A DNA stretch of 64,000 nucleotides from positions 4,669,018-4,733,017 of the forward strand of contig JACBWW010000023.1 of NCBI GenBank assembly GCA_020086605.1, in the 5' to 3' direction. Below are positions 27,521 through 37,835 of the stretch, one piece after another. The stretch is from Lanius collurio. Lineage: Eukaryota; Chordata; Aves; Passeriformes; Laniidae. The notes below the pieces were generated by a model. It searched no databases. It was given only the letters and a program-made list of their open reading frames with translations, and was not told the origin of the DNA. The translations under genes and the position numbers were made by a program. The number at the start of each line of letters is the position of its first letter. Position 1 is the stretch's first letter.

Positions 27521-28325
27521 TGTTATGATCTGGTTTAAGCTCAGGAAAGCAAAGAAAGCTAAGTCTCTGTGCATAAACCACAAGGAACTTAGAAGGTTCA
27601 AAATATTCCCAGAAATGAGATTAAAACCAAATGAGGTTAGATGTTGATGTCAAAAAATTGATGTATTTTATTTATTGGTAGAGAGGCAAAGACAAGGAAA
27701 TAGAAAAGAAAGAAAGAGATAGAAAAAGAAGTGTGCGTGGGGGGTTGGGGGGACAGGGAGAGGTGACAGAGGTTGGGTGGAAGCAGATCACTCATCCGGG
27801 GGTCCCAGCGACGTCTCATTGCTCCCCTCCATCTGGTCTTCTGGTGGTGAGGGGTCCCCCATTGCCACCATGGCCATGCCGCCACACACCACCACATGCC
27901 ACCACAGACCACCACAGACCACCACACACCATCACACACCACCACACACCACCACACCTCACCACATGCCACCACACTCCACCACACACCACCACATGCC
28001 ACCACAGACCACCACACACCACACTACATGCCACCACACCGCCACACCACCACACGCCGCCACACCACCACACCACACCCCAAAGCGTACAGAATCCCGT
28101 GGGTTAATACACGCTTTGGCCAGGTGGGAATGCCCACGTGTGTCCCCTTGCAGGGGCTGCCCTGGCACTGTCCCTTGCAGCGCTGAGGGCCTGTTGTATC
28201 ATGTCTGGTGCTCTGGTGCAGGGTCTGGGCACCCCTTTGAGGGGGCCTGTTTGATGGGCCATGTCACCCCCTGTGCTGTGGGTAAGCTCGGGGAGAACCC
28301 CTCAGCTGGGCTCCTCTGCACAGTG
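27521..28325 (-). mobile_element. Candidate LTR of an endogenous retrovirus, minus strand
   Basis: Read on the minus strand, the left part (27521-27780) has the layout of an LTR 3' end: a pyrimidine-rich stretch, a polyadenylation signal in CCAATAAATAAAATACATC (27660-27680), then an AT-rich segment ending CCAGATCATAACA at 27521, so the element closes in ACA. This resembles an abundant songbird LTR family as I remember it. The body (27732-28325) is GC-rich and includes the 10-bp minisatellite. The far end is inferred from flanking direct repeats: GAGGGTGG at 27513-27520 and 28326-28333; the alternative 4-bp pair GTGG would place the end at 28322. No internal retroviral coding sequence was seen. 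The polyadenylation end is fairly convincing; the other boundary and the family are not. Confidence 0.55.
27881..28081. repeat. 10-bp minisatellite, unit ACCACANNCC
   Basis: From 27881 to 28020 there are 14 consecutive 10-bp units, fixed at ACCACA..CC with a variable dinucleotide (CA, TG, GA, CT and similar). The order CA-TG-GA occurs in units 1-3 and again in units 11-13, suggesting segmental duplication within the array. From 28021 to 28081 the array continues in degenerate form (CACCAC, CGCCGC variants). All three forward frames stay open through it because the unit lacks stop codons, which accounts for the 234-codon frame at 27777-28481. It sits inside the LTR-like element. Confidence 0.92.
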
Positions 28326-29559
28326 GAGGGTGGGCGGTCACTGCGCTCGGACACCCAAAGCCTCTCCTCCCTCCCCCCCTCGGTGCGAGGGTCTGGGGGA
28401 GCCTGGCAGCTGATAGCCCTGGGCTGTGGTCCCCACTTTGGGGGTGTTAACCCTGTGCTCTGGGAATGTCCCCAGCCCTGAGGTGTTACTTCATCAGTGA
28501 GTGGTGTGAGGCCTCAGTCAGGGCCCATTCCGGTTGTGGTAGTCTTCTCTGCAGCTTTTGTAATACAGTTTTAAAAGTCCTTTAAGAAAATGTTTAAGTC
28601 ATAGACTATAATATTTCAGTCTCTGACAGATGGTCAGACAAAGAGTGAGATTTAAATTCATATAATGTTGCTGTTTATAACGTGAATACTTTGGACATCT
28701 GTTTAAAGTCTAGTGTTCTAAATGAATGGATGGGAGCCTTCCCAAGGCAGGGCTTATAAAGCTTTATCTGTTACACGAGGACTGAAGACTGTAAAGATAT
28801 GTCTTAATCAGCTATAGCTTGGGTCTTTTAATATTTGAGTCAGTCATTAGCAAAACTCAAAAAAAATGTACATGGCAAATGATGCCATAACTAATGAAAA
28901 AATAGATGGATTAAAGAAGTGTGGGTATCCTAAATATACATGTTATAAGTACTCCTTTTCATTCCATACCCTTTAAAAGTCCTTGTAATGTGTGTGTGTG
29001 TGTGTGTGTGTGGAGGGGGGAAACAGAACAAAAGCAAATTTGCTGTCATTGGCTCGAATCTAAATGTTCTGTTTTAAATTGAATGATAACAGAGTTGTAG
29101 CATAACCCATGTTGTATTTTCTACTTCTTCTGGAGGATCCATTTTAAATGTGTTTTTATACCATCCCTTTTGAATTAGTTTACACTATTTTTCAGAGCCG
29201 AGCTTCACCTATTTTTATAATTTATATTATTATCGTTACTATTTGTTGTGCTGGTTTATTTCACATTGTGTTTGGAGGGGAATTAAATTTTAATTATTGG
29301 GAAATTTAGAACAGAACCATTTAATAAATGTGTTTTCAGAACTAAAGTCTAGCAGTCAGGATGGAGTCGCTTTTAGTTTTGTTATCAGTTGAAGTTACTG
29401 ATTCTGTAATTAAAGAATTGACAAACACTGTAGGTAGGGTGTGATTTGATTCATAGTGTACCTCCAGTGAGATGCACTGAAGAGTTAATTTATTTTATTT
29501 TACTTTTTAATTTTTTTTTTGTTGGTGCAGTTGGGACTCAGCTGTTGTTTCCTCTGGGA
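28326..29559. other. Non-coding, GC-rich then AT-rich
   Basis: 28326-28540 is GC-rich with C runs (near 28367-28380) and may be flank or an unrecognised part of the LTR element. From about 28560 the sequence becomes AT-rich. Nothing else was identified. Confidence 0.5.
28989..29012. repeat. (TG)12 microsatellite
   Basis: Twelve uninterrupted TG dinucleotides followed by GAGGGGGGAAAC. Confidence 0.93.
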
Positions 29560-29850
29560 TTAAACAGCTGTCAGCATTGTTAATGACATCAAATTCATGC
29601 ATTAAAATTCTCTCATTCCCCTCCATATAAAATGTGGATGTGGAAAGCACTGCCATATCCCCCTTTGTGAAGGAATGAAAATCCAAGGAAAGATAACAGC
29701 ACTTATTACAAAACCACAGACCGGAGCTTCTGTTGATGGAATCTCGTAATGAGTAATTAAGCTACTTTGCAGAAGTCAGCGCTGTCACGTTTGCAATTGG
29801 GTATTTCCATTCCCCTGTGGATACAGCTGGGAAAAGACTACTAAGGTGAT
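29560..29850. promoter_or_regulatory. Enhancer-like candidate conserved non-coding block
   Basis: The block has two CAGCTG E-boxes (29539-29544 and 29567-29572), many TAAT-type cores including GAGTAATTAAGC near 29751-29762, GATA-type sites (AAAGATAACAGC near 29690-29701) and CpG-containing pieces such as GTCAGCGCTGTCACGT near 29776-29791. This motif mix is typical of developmental enhancers but was judged by eye only. Confidence 0.25.
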
Positions 29851-32839
29851 AAAAAAAGAAAAATAGAATTGTTCTAGAAATATCATCTTCGTGAAGCTGG
29901 AGGTTTCAATGCAAAGTGGCTATGAAAAATTAGCCTACAGAAATAACCTGTCTGGTGTAAAAGACATTGCTTTAAAAATTCATAACTTATATCATCTGAT
30001 AAACAAAAAACAATGAGGTTTTAGTATCCTAGAGTCTCACAAGGATATGACAATGCCAGGTTTATTGCTTGGATGGAGTGTTGGCTTTTCTTTCTTTCTT
30101 TTTTTTTCTTGAGCCTTTTGCTCTAGAAACGAAAGTTTTCAACTCTGAGTGTTCAGTTCTATAGTGCTGAAAACATGTTATAGGAAGCTTGTGGCCTTTG
30201 AGGGGAAATTATCTTTTCAGGGGAGAAAAGAATTGAAACAGATTTTTTTCTTTTTTCTGTAAAGTTCAAAACATTACTCATGCTTTTAAACTGATATATA
30301 ATTCTTGTGCCCCTAAGAACTCCAATTATTAAAAATAGTCCTGAATTTTCACTAGTTTGAGTGTCCCTATTCCCTTTCTAGTTCTTTTCTGTGTTTTTTT
30401 ATGGTTTGTTAAGCAATTAACTGACTCTTAACTTTCTTCTTTCAAGTAGCTTTGTTTTTTTAGAGGCAAAAAAAATTAAGCAGAAAGCGTAGCTCTCTGA
30501 ATGTCTTTATCCTGCTTCCAAGAGGTTGCTTTTGTGCAGAAGTACCCTCGTTTCTTTGAATATCCCCCTATGTCAGCTGTTACAGTGAAATCAAATTAAA
30601 TTAAGCCCAATGAAGAAGCCAGCCTGTTAACAAAATGAATTGATAAAGTAGTCACTTACTGAATTCAGTAAAATGTACTGAAATATATAGGAATAAACCA
30701 GTTAATTGATTAATCAGCTTCCAGCTCAGATGGTGAAATATGGGTATATGATGAGTCAAATTAATATAAGTGTTAAGTGACTAACAGCTGTAATCTTTAA
30801 AACATGCTATGCTTTCTTAAAAACTGGGTCTGTGAAAAGCTTTGGAGTTTATTTTTTCATGGCCATGCATTTGGGAAGACCTCCAGTTTCTTAGCAGAGC
30901 AGTGGATGGAGGTGAAGGCAAAATTTATTTTGTTTTGTTGAAACATGAACTATGGAATAAGCACCCCACTTTATTAATAATACACATGAACATGATCACT
31001 TTTGTCAGATGGATTTATTTAACTTCCTGGTTTTCAGTGAGATCCCTCCATGACTCCCAAATTCAGTCAAGCATTGTGCTGGTTGTGTCAAGTGTCTTTT
31101 TGTAGTTAATTTAATCATGGTTGGCCCAGAAATGGACCTGTGAAGCTCTGTAGTGTTAATTTATACATCGTTCTTCATCATTACAGAAAATGTGCCCTTC
31201 TGGAGATAACGCTCACTCGTTTTATCATTAATGGGAATTAATAACATGTAAAAATATTTTTTTCCATTAGCTTGTACTTTCAGAAGAGGGAAAAAAAAAA
31301 AAAAGACATAAATTGGAAACATTCTCCTGTGTTTACCTGAAGTGTAAGCAGGCCCTATAGATTTTGAAGCTTGTGTTGTGTTGTGTTCCAGGAGATGAAG
31401 GCATGAAGGTGTGAGTGACACCCAGTCCTTTGTATAATTATCTTGGAGGAGGAAGGGCTTGAAGGGACACTCTGGGGATGATGTGAGAAAGAGGAGCTTT
31501 AATTCTGGGAGCACAGAGCTGATCCTTCCCTATAGTCCCTATAGCTATAGGGTATGGGGGGAAATTTTGACAGTAACATCTACAACCCAGAAACCATAAA
31601 GGATTGTAACCCAGGAGGTGAAGAAGAGGTTGTGTTTCCATTCCCCAGCACAGTTGCAGGTGTCCCCTGTCCAAGTTTTACTGTCTCTCAAAGCTGTCAG
31701 TTATAAAAGGCGTTGTCAGCATGATGGGAATGCTGTCCTGATCCAAGCTGTGGGGAGAGGAAGCTGCTGATGGATGTTGTGGAGCAAACACACCCTGTGT
31801 AACACTGGAGTGCAAGCCCACACTGGCCAGTGCTAATAAGAGTGCACTGCAGATGGGTTTTGTCTCCCCCTGTGATTAAAATTTTCTTTAAGCTGCTGTC
31901 CTTCCTTGAGAAGCACAAGTGCTAAAGGCTCTCTATCAAAATGGTTTTGAGTCATGACTTGGTGTCCTGGTTTCAGCTGGGATCGTGTTCATTTCTTCTC
32001 AGTAGCTGTTACAGGGCTGTGTTCTGGATTCAGAGTGAGACCAACATCTCTGCAAATCATTCAATTTCTTTATAGTCTTGAGGGGAGAGAGAAAAGAAAG
32101 TCAGATATGTCTTGATTGCCTTAACTGATGAGAAACTTTAGGAAATGCTGAGTAGCTATTTGCTTCAGCAATGGAAAGACCTAGAACCCATTCTGCTGTG
32201 TAGACAAGTAAAACATGAGTTTTATCCCTAGTCTTCGTGACATATATGTGATGAGCCAGTCTAAGCCTTTTTTACGTTGTTGATTTGAAGGCAAAGAGGT
32301 GCAAAATGAGTAATTTGGGCTTGTGTATGCCATGTCAGGTGTGGGGAAATGATTTCCAAATGCTTTCACATCAAGCCACTAAGCACACAGGAAAAAGTCT
32401 CTAAAAATCACACTTTATCAGACATGCACTATTAATTAGGGGAATAAGTCTAGGCAAAAAATATTCACAAATACTTGAATAACTGTCAATTATTTTTTTC
32501 CTCATACTTAGCAGGGACCTACGCGTGGGAGTGTGCCCAATTTGAGTCGGTGTATTTCTTCTCTGTGGATAATACAGTAGTTGCAAATCTTTCATTATCT
32601 CAAAGACCTGCATTGCTCTGAAAGATGTATATTTAAAAAGATGCTGGCAGTAACTGCCACTGACAACCAGCCCTGTTTGAAATAGACTCCCTCCGTGGCA
32701 CTGTGTGGGGAAGGCTCCGTACATTGATCTATGGATTTTTCATTTGCTTTCAAATAGTCCTACTTGTGTGTCTGCAAGGAGTGAATAAGCAAAGTTTGAA
32801 TCAGTTTGACTTTGGAAGCATGATTCTGAGCAATTACCT
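29851..32839. other. Non-coding stretch, no gene recognised
   Basis: AT-rich. A TTTC/T-rich tract lies at 30086-30110 and an A run of 14 at 31291-31304. A perfect 16-bp palindrome CCCTATAGCTATAGGG lies at 31537-31552. The segment 30560-30790 is rich in TTAATTGATTAAT-type homeodomain cores. Frames are short and unrecognised. Confidence 0.55.
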
Positions 32840-33190
32840 TGGGAAAATACACCTCCTCCCAGCTAAATAGATCTGTCAGGAAGAGCCAGAGCGCGGCGTG
32901 CAGCCCCTGGAATACACGTGTGCGCTGGTAAGCCGGACCCAGCCAATTAAACATCAAAATGTTGGCTGCATTCAGTTCACAGGAAGACTTATGTAAGTTC
33001 ATTTTCATAGCCTGTGTATGTGTCTTTAGACTCTAACTGACAGATTCCCACAGTGAATGGGCTGGGGAGATATCAATTATCTGGTTAGCTGTGCACTGCC
33101 ATTCTATGCTCCGTGGCTTTCTGACAGAAGCAGGCAGAAAGCGAGAGAAGCAGAATAATTCTGGTTCAGCAAGGCTGTTCATATTTCAGT
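32840..33190. promoter_or_regulatory. Enhancer-like candidate conserved block, possible exon
   Basis: The block contains a CpG-bearing core near 32890-32940 (GAGCGCGGCGTGCAG, then CACGTGTGCGC) flanked by CCAATTAAAC and AGCTAAATAG motifs. An 82-codon frame runs through it on the minus strand (32760-33008) without a recognisable domain, so a coding exon cannot be ruled out but is not supported. Conserved non-coding DNA is the preferred reading. Confidence 0.2.
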
Positions 33191-34789
33191 CTAGGAACCT
33201 CAAATTGTTGTGAATAGATGGAGAAAATGGTCATTTTAAGCCTGACTGGTGCAATTTCTTTTATTAAGAGTGTGTGAAGTGCTAAGGACTGTTTCACCCC
33301 AAAGTAGGAACCCCAGTATATCAAAATTGGACATTTGAGGGTTCAGTAATTTGTAGTCTAATATCAGTTTGAATAGTTCACCTCTAATAGCACCAAATAA
33401 CTTTTATCTAATTATCTCAATGTATTTTGCAGAGCAGTCAGTAGTATATACAAATCCATGTGATTTGTTTGAAAATAGCTGCTGTATCCACTGTTTTAAA
33501 TCGTGTGCGTGCTCCAAGCATAGCCTTGAGTTGCTATGTGCGAGTCTGAGCGACTTTTATTGCTGCTGTTTTCCATCCTCGTGTATGTGTATTTGGTAGG
33601 ACATTTATGTTCATTAAATGTTTGCAGTTTCCACAGCAGCATGCCATGTACTGCTGCTCCCCAGCCGTCACCGAGGTGGTGCTGGGCTCCTGACAAGGAA
33701 CCCACGTCTAGTCTTGTCAGGGTGGCCATCACAGCCATTACACTTGTTAAGCAAACTAGGCAAGAACCCAGAGCACCAATTTCTAATGGACAGTTCCTCT
33801 ATCTGTCACATAATCTTTCCTCTCGCTGTGGGCAGCTCTTCGAATTCAAGGAAGATCAGTAAATAAGCCAAGCATGAGCGGACTGCTGCTACACAGAAGC
33901 ATAATGAGAAGGTTTGGAATGATATGACCATGGATTCCTTTTGCAGAGTGGCCTGTCTTCACTCAGGTCCCTCTGAAATGCTTAAAGACTCTTGTTGCTC
34001 CACACTGCTATTTGGTTTTCTCAATAGACTTGTGGATGCCCATGAATGGATTAATTTCCATTTTCAGCCTAATTTGTTTTCTTTATCTTTTATGCTATAT
34101 GTTTGGGCATTTTTTAGCTGAGAGTGAAATCAGCCTGGGTATCAAGTTGCTGGGTGAAAAACTTAAGCAAGTTCCAAGATTTCCAGGAATTCTGCTGTAC
34201 TTTTTTGCTAGAGCACTGTATGACATTATGGGTGTAGGCAATGAACATATAATTAATGTATAATAACATATAACATATAAAAATGCTTGTTACCATCACT
34301 GTAGAGGCTGGAATATTAATGACTGTCTTGTGTATCTCAGATTAAAGATGCTTTTCAGTTCTCCACATCACATCCCGACGTTTAGGAATCCCCACTCTTT
34401 TGGGGAATCTCACGCTTTCTGTAACTTCTATAACTCACAGCTGATAGTGAGAGCAAGGGGGAAATAAGTCTTTGGCTTCATAGCCCTCCATCTAGAGACC
34501 CACATATAGGCTGGATTTACCACAGCACCTCACATAGCTTTAATTTTTAGTTTATGCAAGACCTTTCCTCTCAATAAGAGCCACATCTCCCAAGAGCCAC
34601 CCAATGAAAGGCTCACTCACCACCCATTTGCTCAGGACTTTTTCTCTCCTCCCCACTCTTCCTAATTTTTTAATATAAATGCACATTTTCCCCATTTTGG
34701 GGGGGCAGAAATGTAACTTTTGTAGGAGAGCGATGTGTGTTCAAACGGCACATTTTCCAGGCGTTACATTTGATAATTTCCCTGAGATA
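33191..34789. other. Non-coding, nothing recognised
   Basis: The two overlapping plus frames near 33536-33866 (108 and 82 codons) have no recognisable motif and share the segment with a minus-strand frame. An AT-rich tract with ATAACATATAACATATAA lies at 34263-34280. No transposon was recognised. Confidence 0.55.
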
Positions 34790-35130
34790 CTGGAGTTCCC
34801 TCCTAGCAATGAGTTAAGGTGACAAAAGGAACTGGGTTTGTTTGCAGGAAGCGAAGGATAACGGCGCCTAAACTTTACTATTGGTGGCGGCAGAGGGGGC
34901 GAACAGGAGGCACGGAAAATTGCTTTTTATAATTAAAAAGGGAATCTCAGATGTTTTATATCTTGAATATTTACAATAAAACCTTCAAGTGCTTGTCAAG
35001 AGGGTAATGTGTCATTACCAGGAGCCTTTGCCTCTCTTCTCCTCTCGGACATGACAGTGCAGCAGGATAAGAGAAGAGTAATTATAGTTCAGCAGGGCTG
35101 CCAGGTGTGATAAATGGGTAATCAGCACAC
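34790..35130. promoter_or_regulatory. Enhancer-like block upstream of CpG island
   Basis: Includes the CpG-bearing piece GATAACGGCGCC (34857-34868), a possible CTCF-like core GTGGCGGCAGAGGGGGCG at 34884-34901, and a run of AT-rich motifs such as TTTATAATTAAAAAG (34926-34940). Directly downstream is the CpG island, so this could be promoter-proximal regulatory DNA. It is inference from composition. Confidence 0.3.
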
Positions 35131-35174
35131 AGGAGCCCCGGTCCTCAAAGGAGGACTATTACAGTGTTATCAGC

Positions 35175-35345
35175 TGCAGGCCCGCGTGTGCGGCAGCATC
35201 GCACCGAGACGGGCCCGGGGCTGCTCAATGCGGCTCCCGCTGCCAGCCCTGCCCGCTCCCGGCCGTCCCCGCTCCTTTGTGCGCCTGCCACCGCCACGGG
35301 AGCGAAGGATAAAAGGCGAGAGCGGGGCTCCTCGTCCTCGCTTTT
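35175..35345. promoter_or_regulatory. CpG island, orphan promoter candidate
   Basis: By hand count this segment has about 21 CpG dinucleotides in roughly 165 bp and is strongly GC-rich, in a window that is otherwise AT-rich and CpG-poor. No known repeat was recognised in it. CpG islands of this kind in birds usually mark promoters. The associated TATA-like box and donor consensus favour transcription on the plus strand. Frames of about 80 codons cross the island on both strands (35114-35362 +, 35164-35412 +, 35170-35415 -), but none looks like a known protein and such frames are expected in GC-rich sequence. Confidence 0.6.
35308..35315 (+). promoter_or_regulatory. TATA-like box
   Basis: GATAAAAG followed by GCGAGAGCGG, within the CpG island. 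A TATA box places initiation about 30 bases downstream, here around 35338-35346 (CTCGCTTTTTGC). This is a sequence match only. Confidence 0.3.
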
Positions 35346-35382
35346 TGCTAATATTTACATAAAACACCGCCCCGCGCTCCAG
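35340..35382 (+). other. Putative first exon ending at a splice donor
   Basis: If transcription begins about 30 bases after the TATA-like box, the first strong donor consensus is CTCCAG|GTGAGG with the junction at 35382/35383. This would give a short, non-coding first exon. The downstream exon was not identified. Alternative: a coincidental donor match in GC-rich DNA. Confidence 0.2.
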
Positions 35383-35699
35383 GTGAGGAGGTGCTTCCGT
35401 GGCTTTCCATGACAAGGTGACGCGGAAAGCCGGGCTCCTGTCCAGGCTCTTCCGGAGGATTTGACCTCTGTGTGTGCTTCCCCTGCTGCCCCTTTGGGTT
35501 TAGCTGCGCTGCACTGGGGCAGAGCGTTCTCTCACAAACAAGCTTGGAGATAATCAGCTTCCTGGCAATCCCGAAGTCTCCTTGCTGTTGGATCACACGA
35601 GCTGAACTGCGGCTCTGTCCGCATCCTCCCCGCGCTGCTGCTCGCTCAGTGTGTGCTGGTGACGAGATTTATCTGTTATTGCTGGGAAGAGTCGCAGAT

Positions 35700-36460
35700 C
35701 AGAACGGAGTAAACAGTTTGGTTAAAATTAATCAAAACCCGATTCAACCAATCAGTGCAACATTGATCCTCTCTACTTATTTATTTCCTTTCAAGTTTGG
35801 TGCTATGAATGGCAGCACCACAATAGGAATATTTTAAAATAATTCTTAAAAATAATTCTTGTGAAAAAGTGAAGATGCTCTGACTAGAATAGATTGTTAT
35901 TAAGGGAAAGGACATAACATGCCTTGGAAAAACTGGAGGGCCAACACTTCTGATGCAAGGTTATTTTTACAATACTTGCATTTTTATCGGTTGATGTATT
36001 TTAACTGGAGCCCTGACAATAGTCACAAAAAATTATTACTCTGGCATGGAGCTACTTATCTGACAAATGCAATGCGAATGGTCTTGTTCTTATCAATGAG
36101 ATCAGATTTCAAAAAAAATGAGTACGAGGAATGAGGCGTTGCTTTGTGAACAGATAACCTTGCAGCAAACTCGCAAACCTGAATAAAAGGATGTCTCTAT
36201 GAAATAATCTGTGCATAAGTGCAATCAGGTCAGACTGTAATAGACAGCGAGGGGGGTGGAATCAAAAGGGGGAAAAACTCATTTCATCACAGTTAATGGC
36301 AAGGAAAAGAAGGCAAGGAAGGACTTTCTTTGGAGCGGAGCTGTTGCGACAAAGACCAGGGCTTCAGCGTGTCATGCACCATTTGCTGGTGCACTAGCGC
36401 TCTTTTCAAGAGCTGTGAAGCCATTATTGTAATGTGAAAAAAGTAGAAAGAAATACTCCC
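35700..36460. promoter_or_regulatory. Enhancer-like block downstream of CpG island
   Basis: Contains TTAAAATTAATCAAAACCCG (35721-35740), an inverted CCAAT-type context CAACCAATCAGTG (35745-35757), a G-rich piece GCGAGGGGGGTGGAATC near 36247-36263, and two adjacent perfect hairpins at 36375-36413. Little simple repeat is present. The texture suggests conserved regulatory DNA; conservation was not tested. The minor frames here (for example 35919-36134) are unrecognised. Confidence 0.3.
36375..36413. repeat. Two adjacent perfect inverted repeats
   Basis: TGCACCA-TTTGC-TGGTGCA (36375-36393; 7-bp stem, 5-base loop), then after five bases GCTCTT-TTC-AAGAGC (36399-36413; 6-bp stem, 3-base loop). 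Each alone could be chance; the pairing inside an enhancer-like block is more notable. Confidence 0.8.
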
Positions 36461-37716
36461 TCCTGGTCACTGGAAGGGCAAATGAGGTGCAGGCTTTTTT
36501 TCTTTCTTCCTTGCTTTTTTTTTTTTTTTTCCCCTACACTGTTTGTGCAGAGAGGTTTCTAGATTCCCCCTGGTAAAGCTCCACTGGGATGCAGGAAAGA
36601 TCACAGTGCCCTTATAAACAACACTTCTTGGCACTGTTTACCTTCTTTTGTGACTTTGTTGCCTGTGAAGGAGGATAGGAGTATCAGAGGTCCAATTGCA
36701 ATGAACATTTTCCCTTTTGTCTTTGAAGGAGCAGAACCTTAGAATATTCTCCAGCTGAAGTTTCACAGTGCATTTCTGTGGTTTAGGTTTTAAATAAAAA
36801 AAGAATCTCCGTGCATTCCTGTATGGTAAAGTTATCTAGTGGTGATAATAAATCCAATATTCTTTGGATTTTGTGTGTTTTATTAAAAAGAGAAGAGAAA
36901 GAATCCTTTGCTCCTTGGCATAATACAATCCTGTCTCTGAACAGTTCTAATTTGCAAACCAAGTACTTTATAAATTGTGGAAACCTGGTTATAACTTGAA
37001 GGCTGAATAAAATGGGTCATCTTATAACTGAAAGATAAATATAGATGTAAAATAGTGCCACAAATGTCTTTTAAGCAAGAAAAAATAAATAAATAATAGG
37101 TTTCAGAACTGGCTTGTTCTTGTATAGTTTATGGGTAAAGCAAGATTACACATATAGCCCTGCAGCTGATTCCCAGGACTGCTAAAGTGTGAAGAACAGG
37201 AGTGACATTCTAGTCTTCAATAAATCACTATAAAAATGTTTATGAACCCTGCAATTTACTGTCTTTTAAATGCAAATTGAAAGGGGCATCGTCACAAGTG
37301 TAAAGGAGACCTGCAGTGGCCTAAAGGAATTATAAAATGTTGCAAAAGGCTTCTGAAATTGTGTGATCTTAAATGGTTCTATTTAAAAAAAATGATTTCC
37401 CATTTATACTTCTGTGACAGCTTTGTTAATTTATTAAAGAGATCTCTGTGAATTGCAGGAAGGTGTTTATGAGCACTGCACTTCACAGGAGCTGTTCACA
37501 GGGGCTCTTGAGCTGCAGTTTAATTTGGCAGGCACTGGGGGCAAGTTTGCTGTTCACCTACAAGTAATGTGGAAGGCCATGGGGTTCAAAAATGTATAAA
37601 GCAGTGGTCTTTTCTGACAAATTACTGGTAAAGTAGCAAAGATTTCCTTCCTTTTCCCAGCTCCTCCATGCAGTCATCTGCTGTGAAACTTCTAAACAGA
37701 AAAAAATGTGCTGGAT
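36461..37716. other. Non-coding, nothing recognised
   Basis: Apart from a C/T-rich tract with a T run at 36515-36530, this is AT-rich sequence with only short, unconvincing frames. Confidence 0.6.
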
Positions 37717-37812
37717 GAGCAGAGCAGCATCCCTCAGACACCATGGGTGAGCAGAGCAGCATCCCTCAGTCACCATGGGTGAGCAGAGCAGCATCCCTCA
37801 GTCACCATGGGT
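37717..37812. repeat. 32-bp tandem repeat, 3 copies
   Basis: Three units of 32 bp, each opening GAGCAGAGCAGCATCCCTCA and closing CACCATGGGT: 37717-37748, 37749-37780 and 37781-37812. Copies 2 and 3 look identical; copy 1 differs by one base (CAGACACC against CAGTCACC). Near-identity suggests recent duplication. A CR1 tail begins within about 25 bases downstream. Confidence 0.93.
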
Positions 37813-37835
37813 GAAGGCAGTCACCTGAGGACGTG

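Noticed and set aside
27777..28481. 234-codon plus-strand frame rich in His, Pro and Thr
   Set aside because: It is kept open by the stop-free 10-bp minisatellite and surrounding GC-rich LTR-like DNA; the other two frames are open through the array as well, and no family motif is present.
34850..35312. 12-mer AGCGAAGGATAA present at 34850-34861 and 35301-35312
   Set aside because: Repeated 12-mers are common by chance in a window of this size; not enough to claim a paired regulatory motif.
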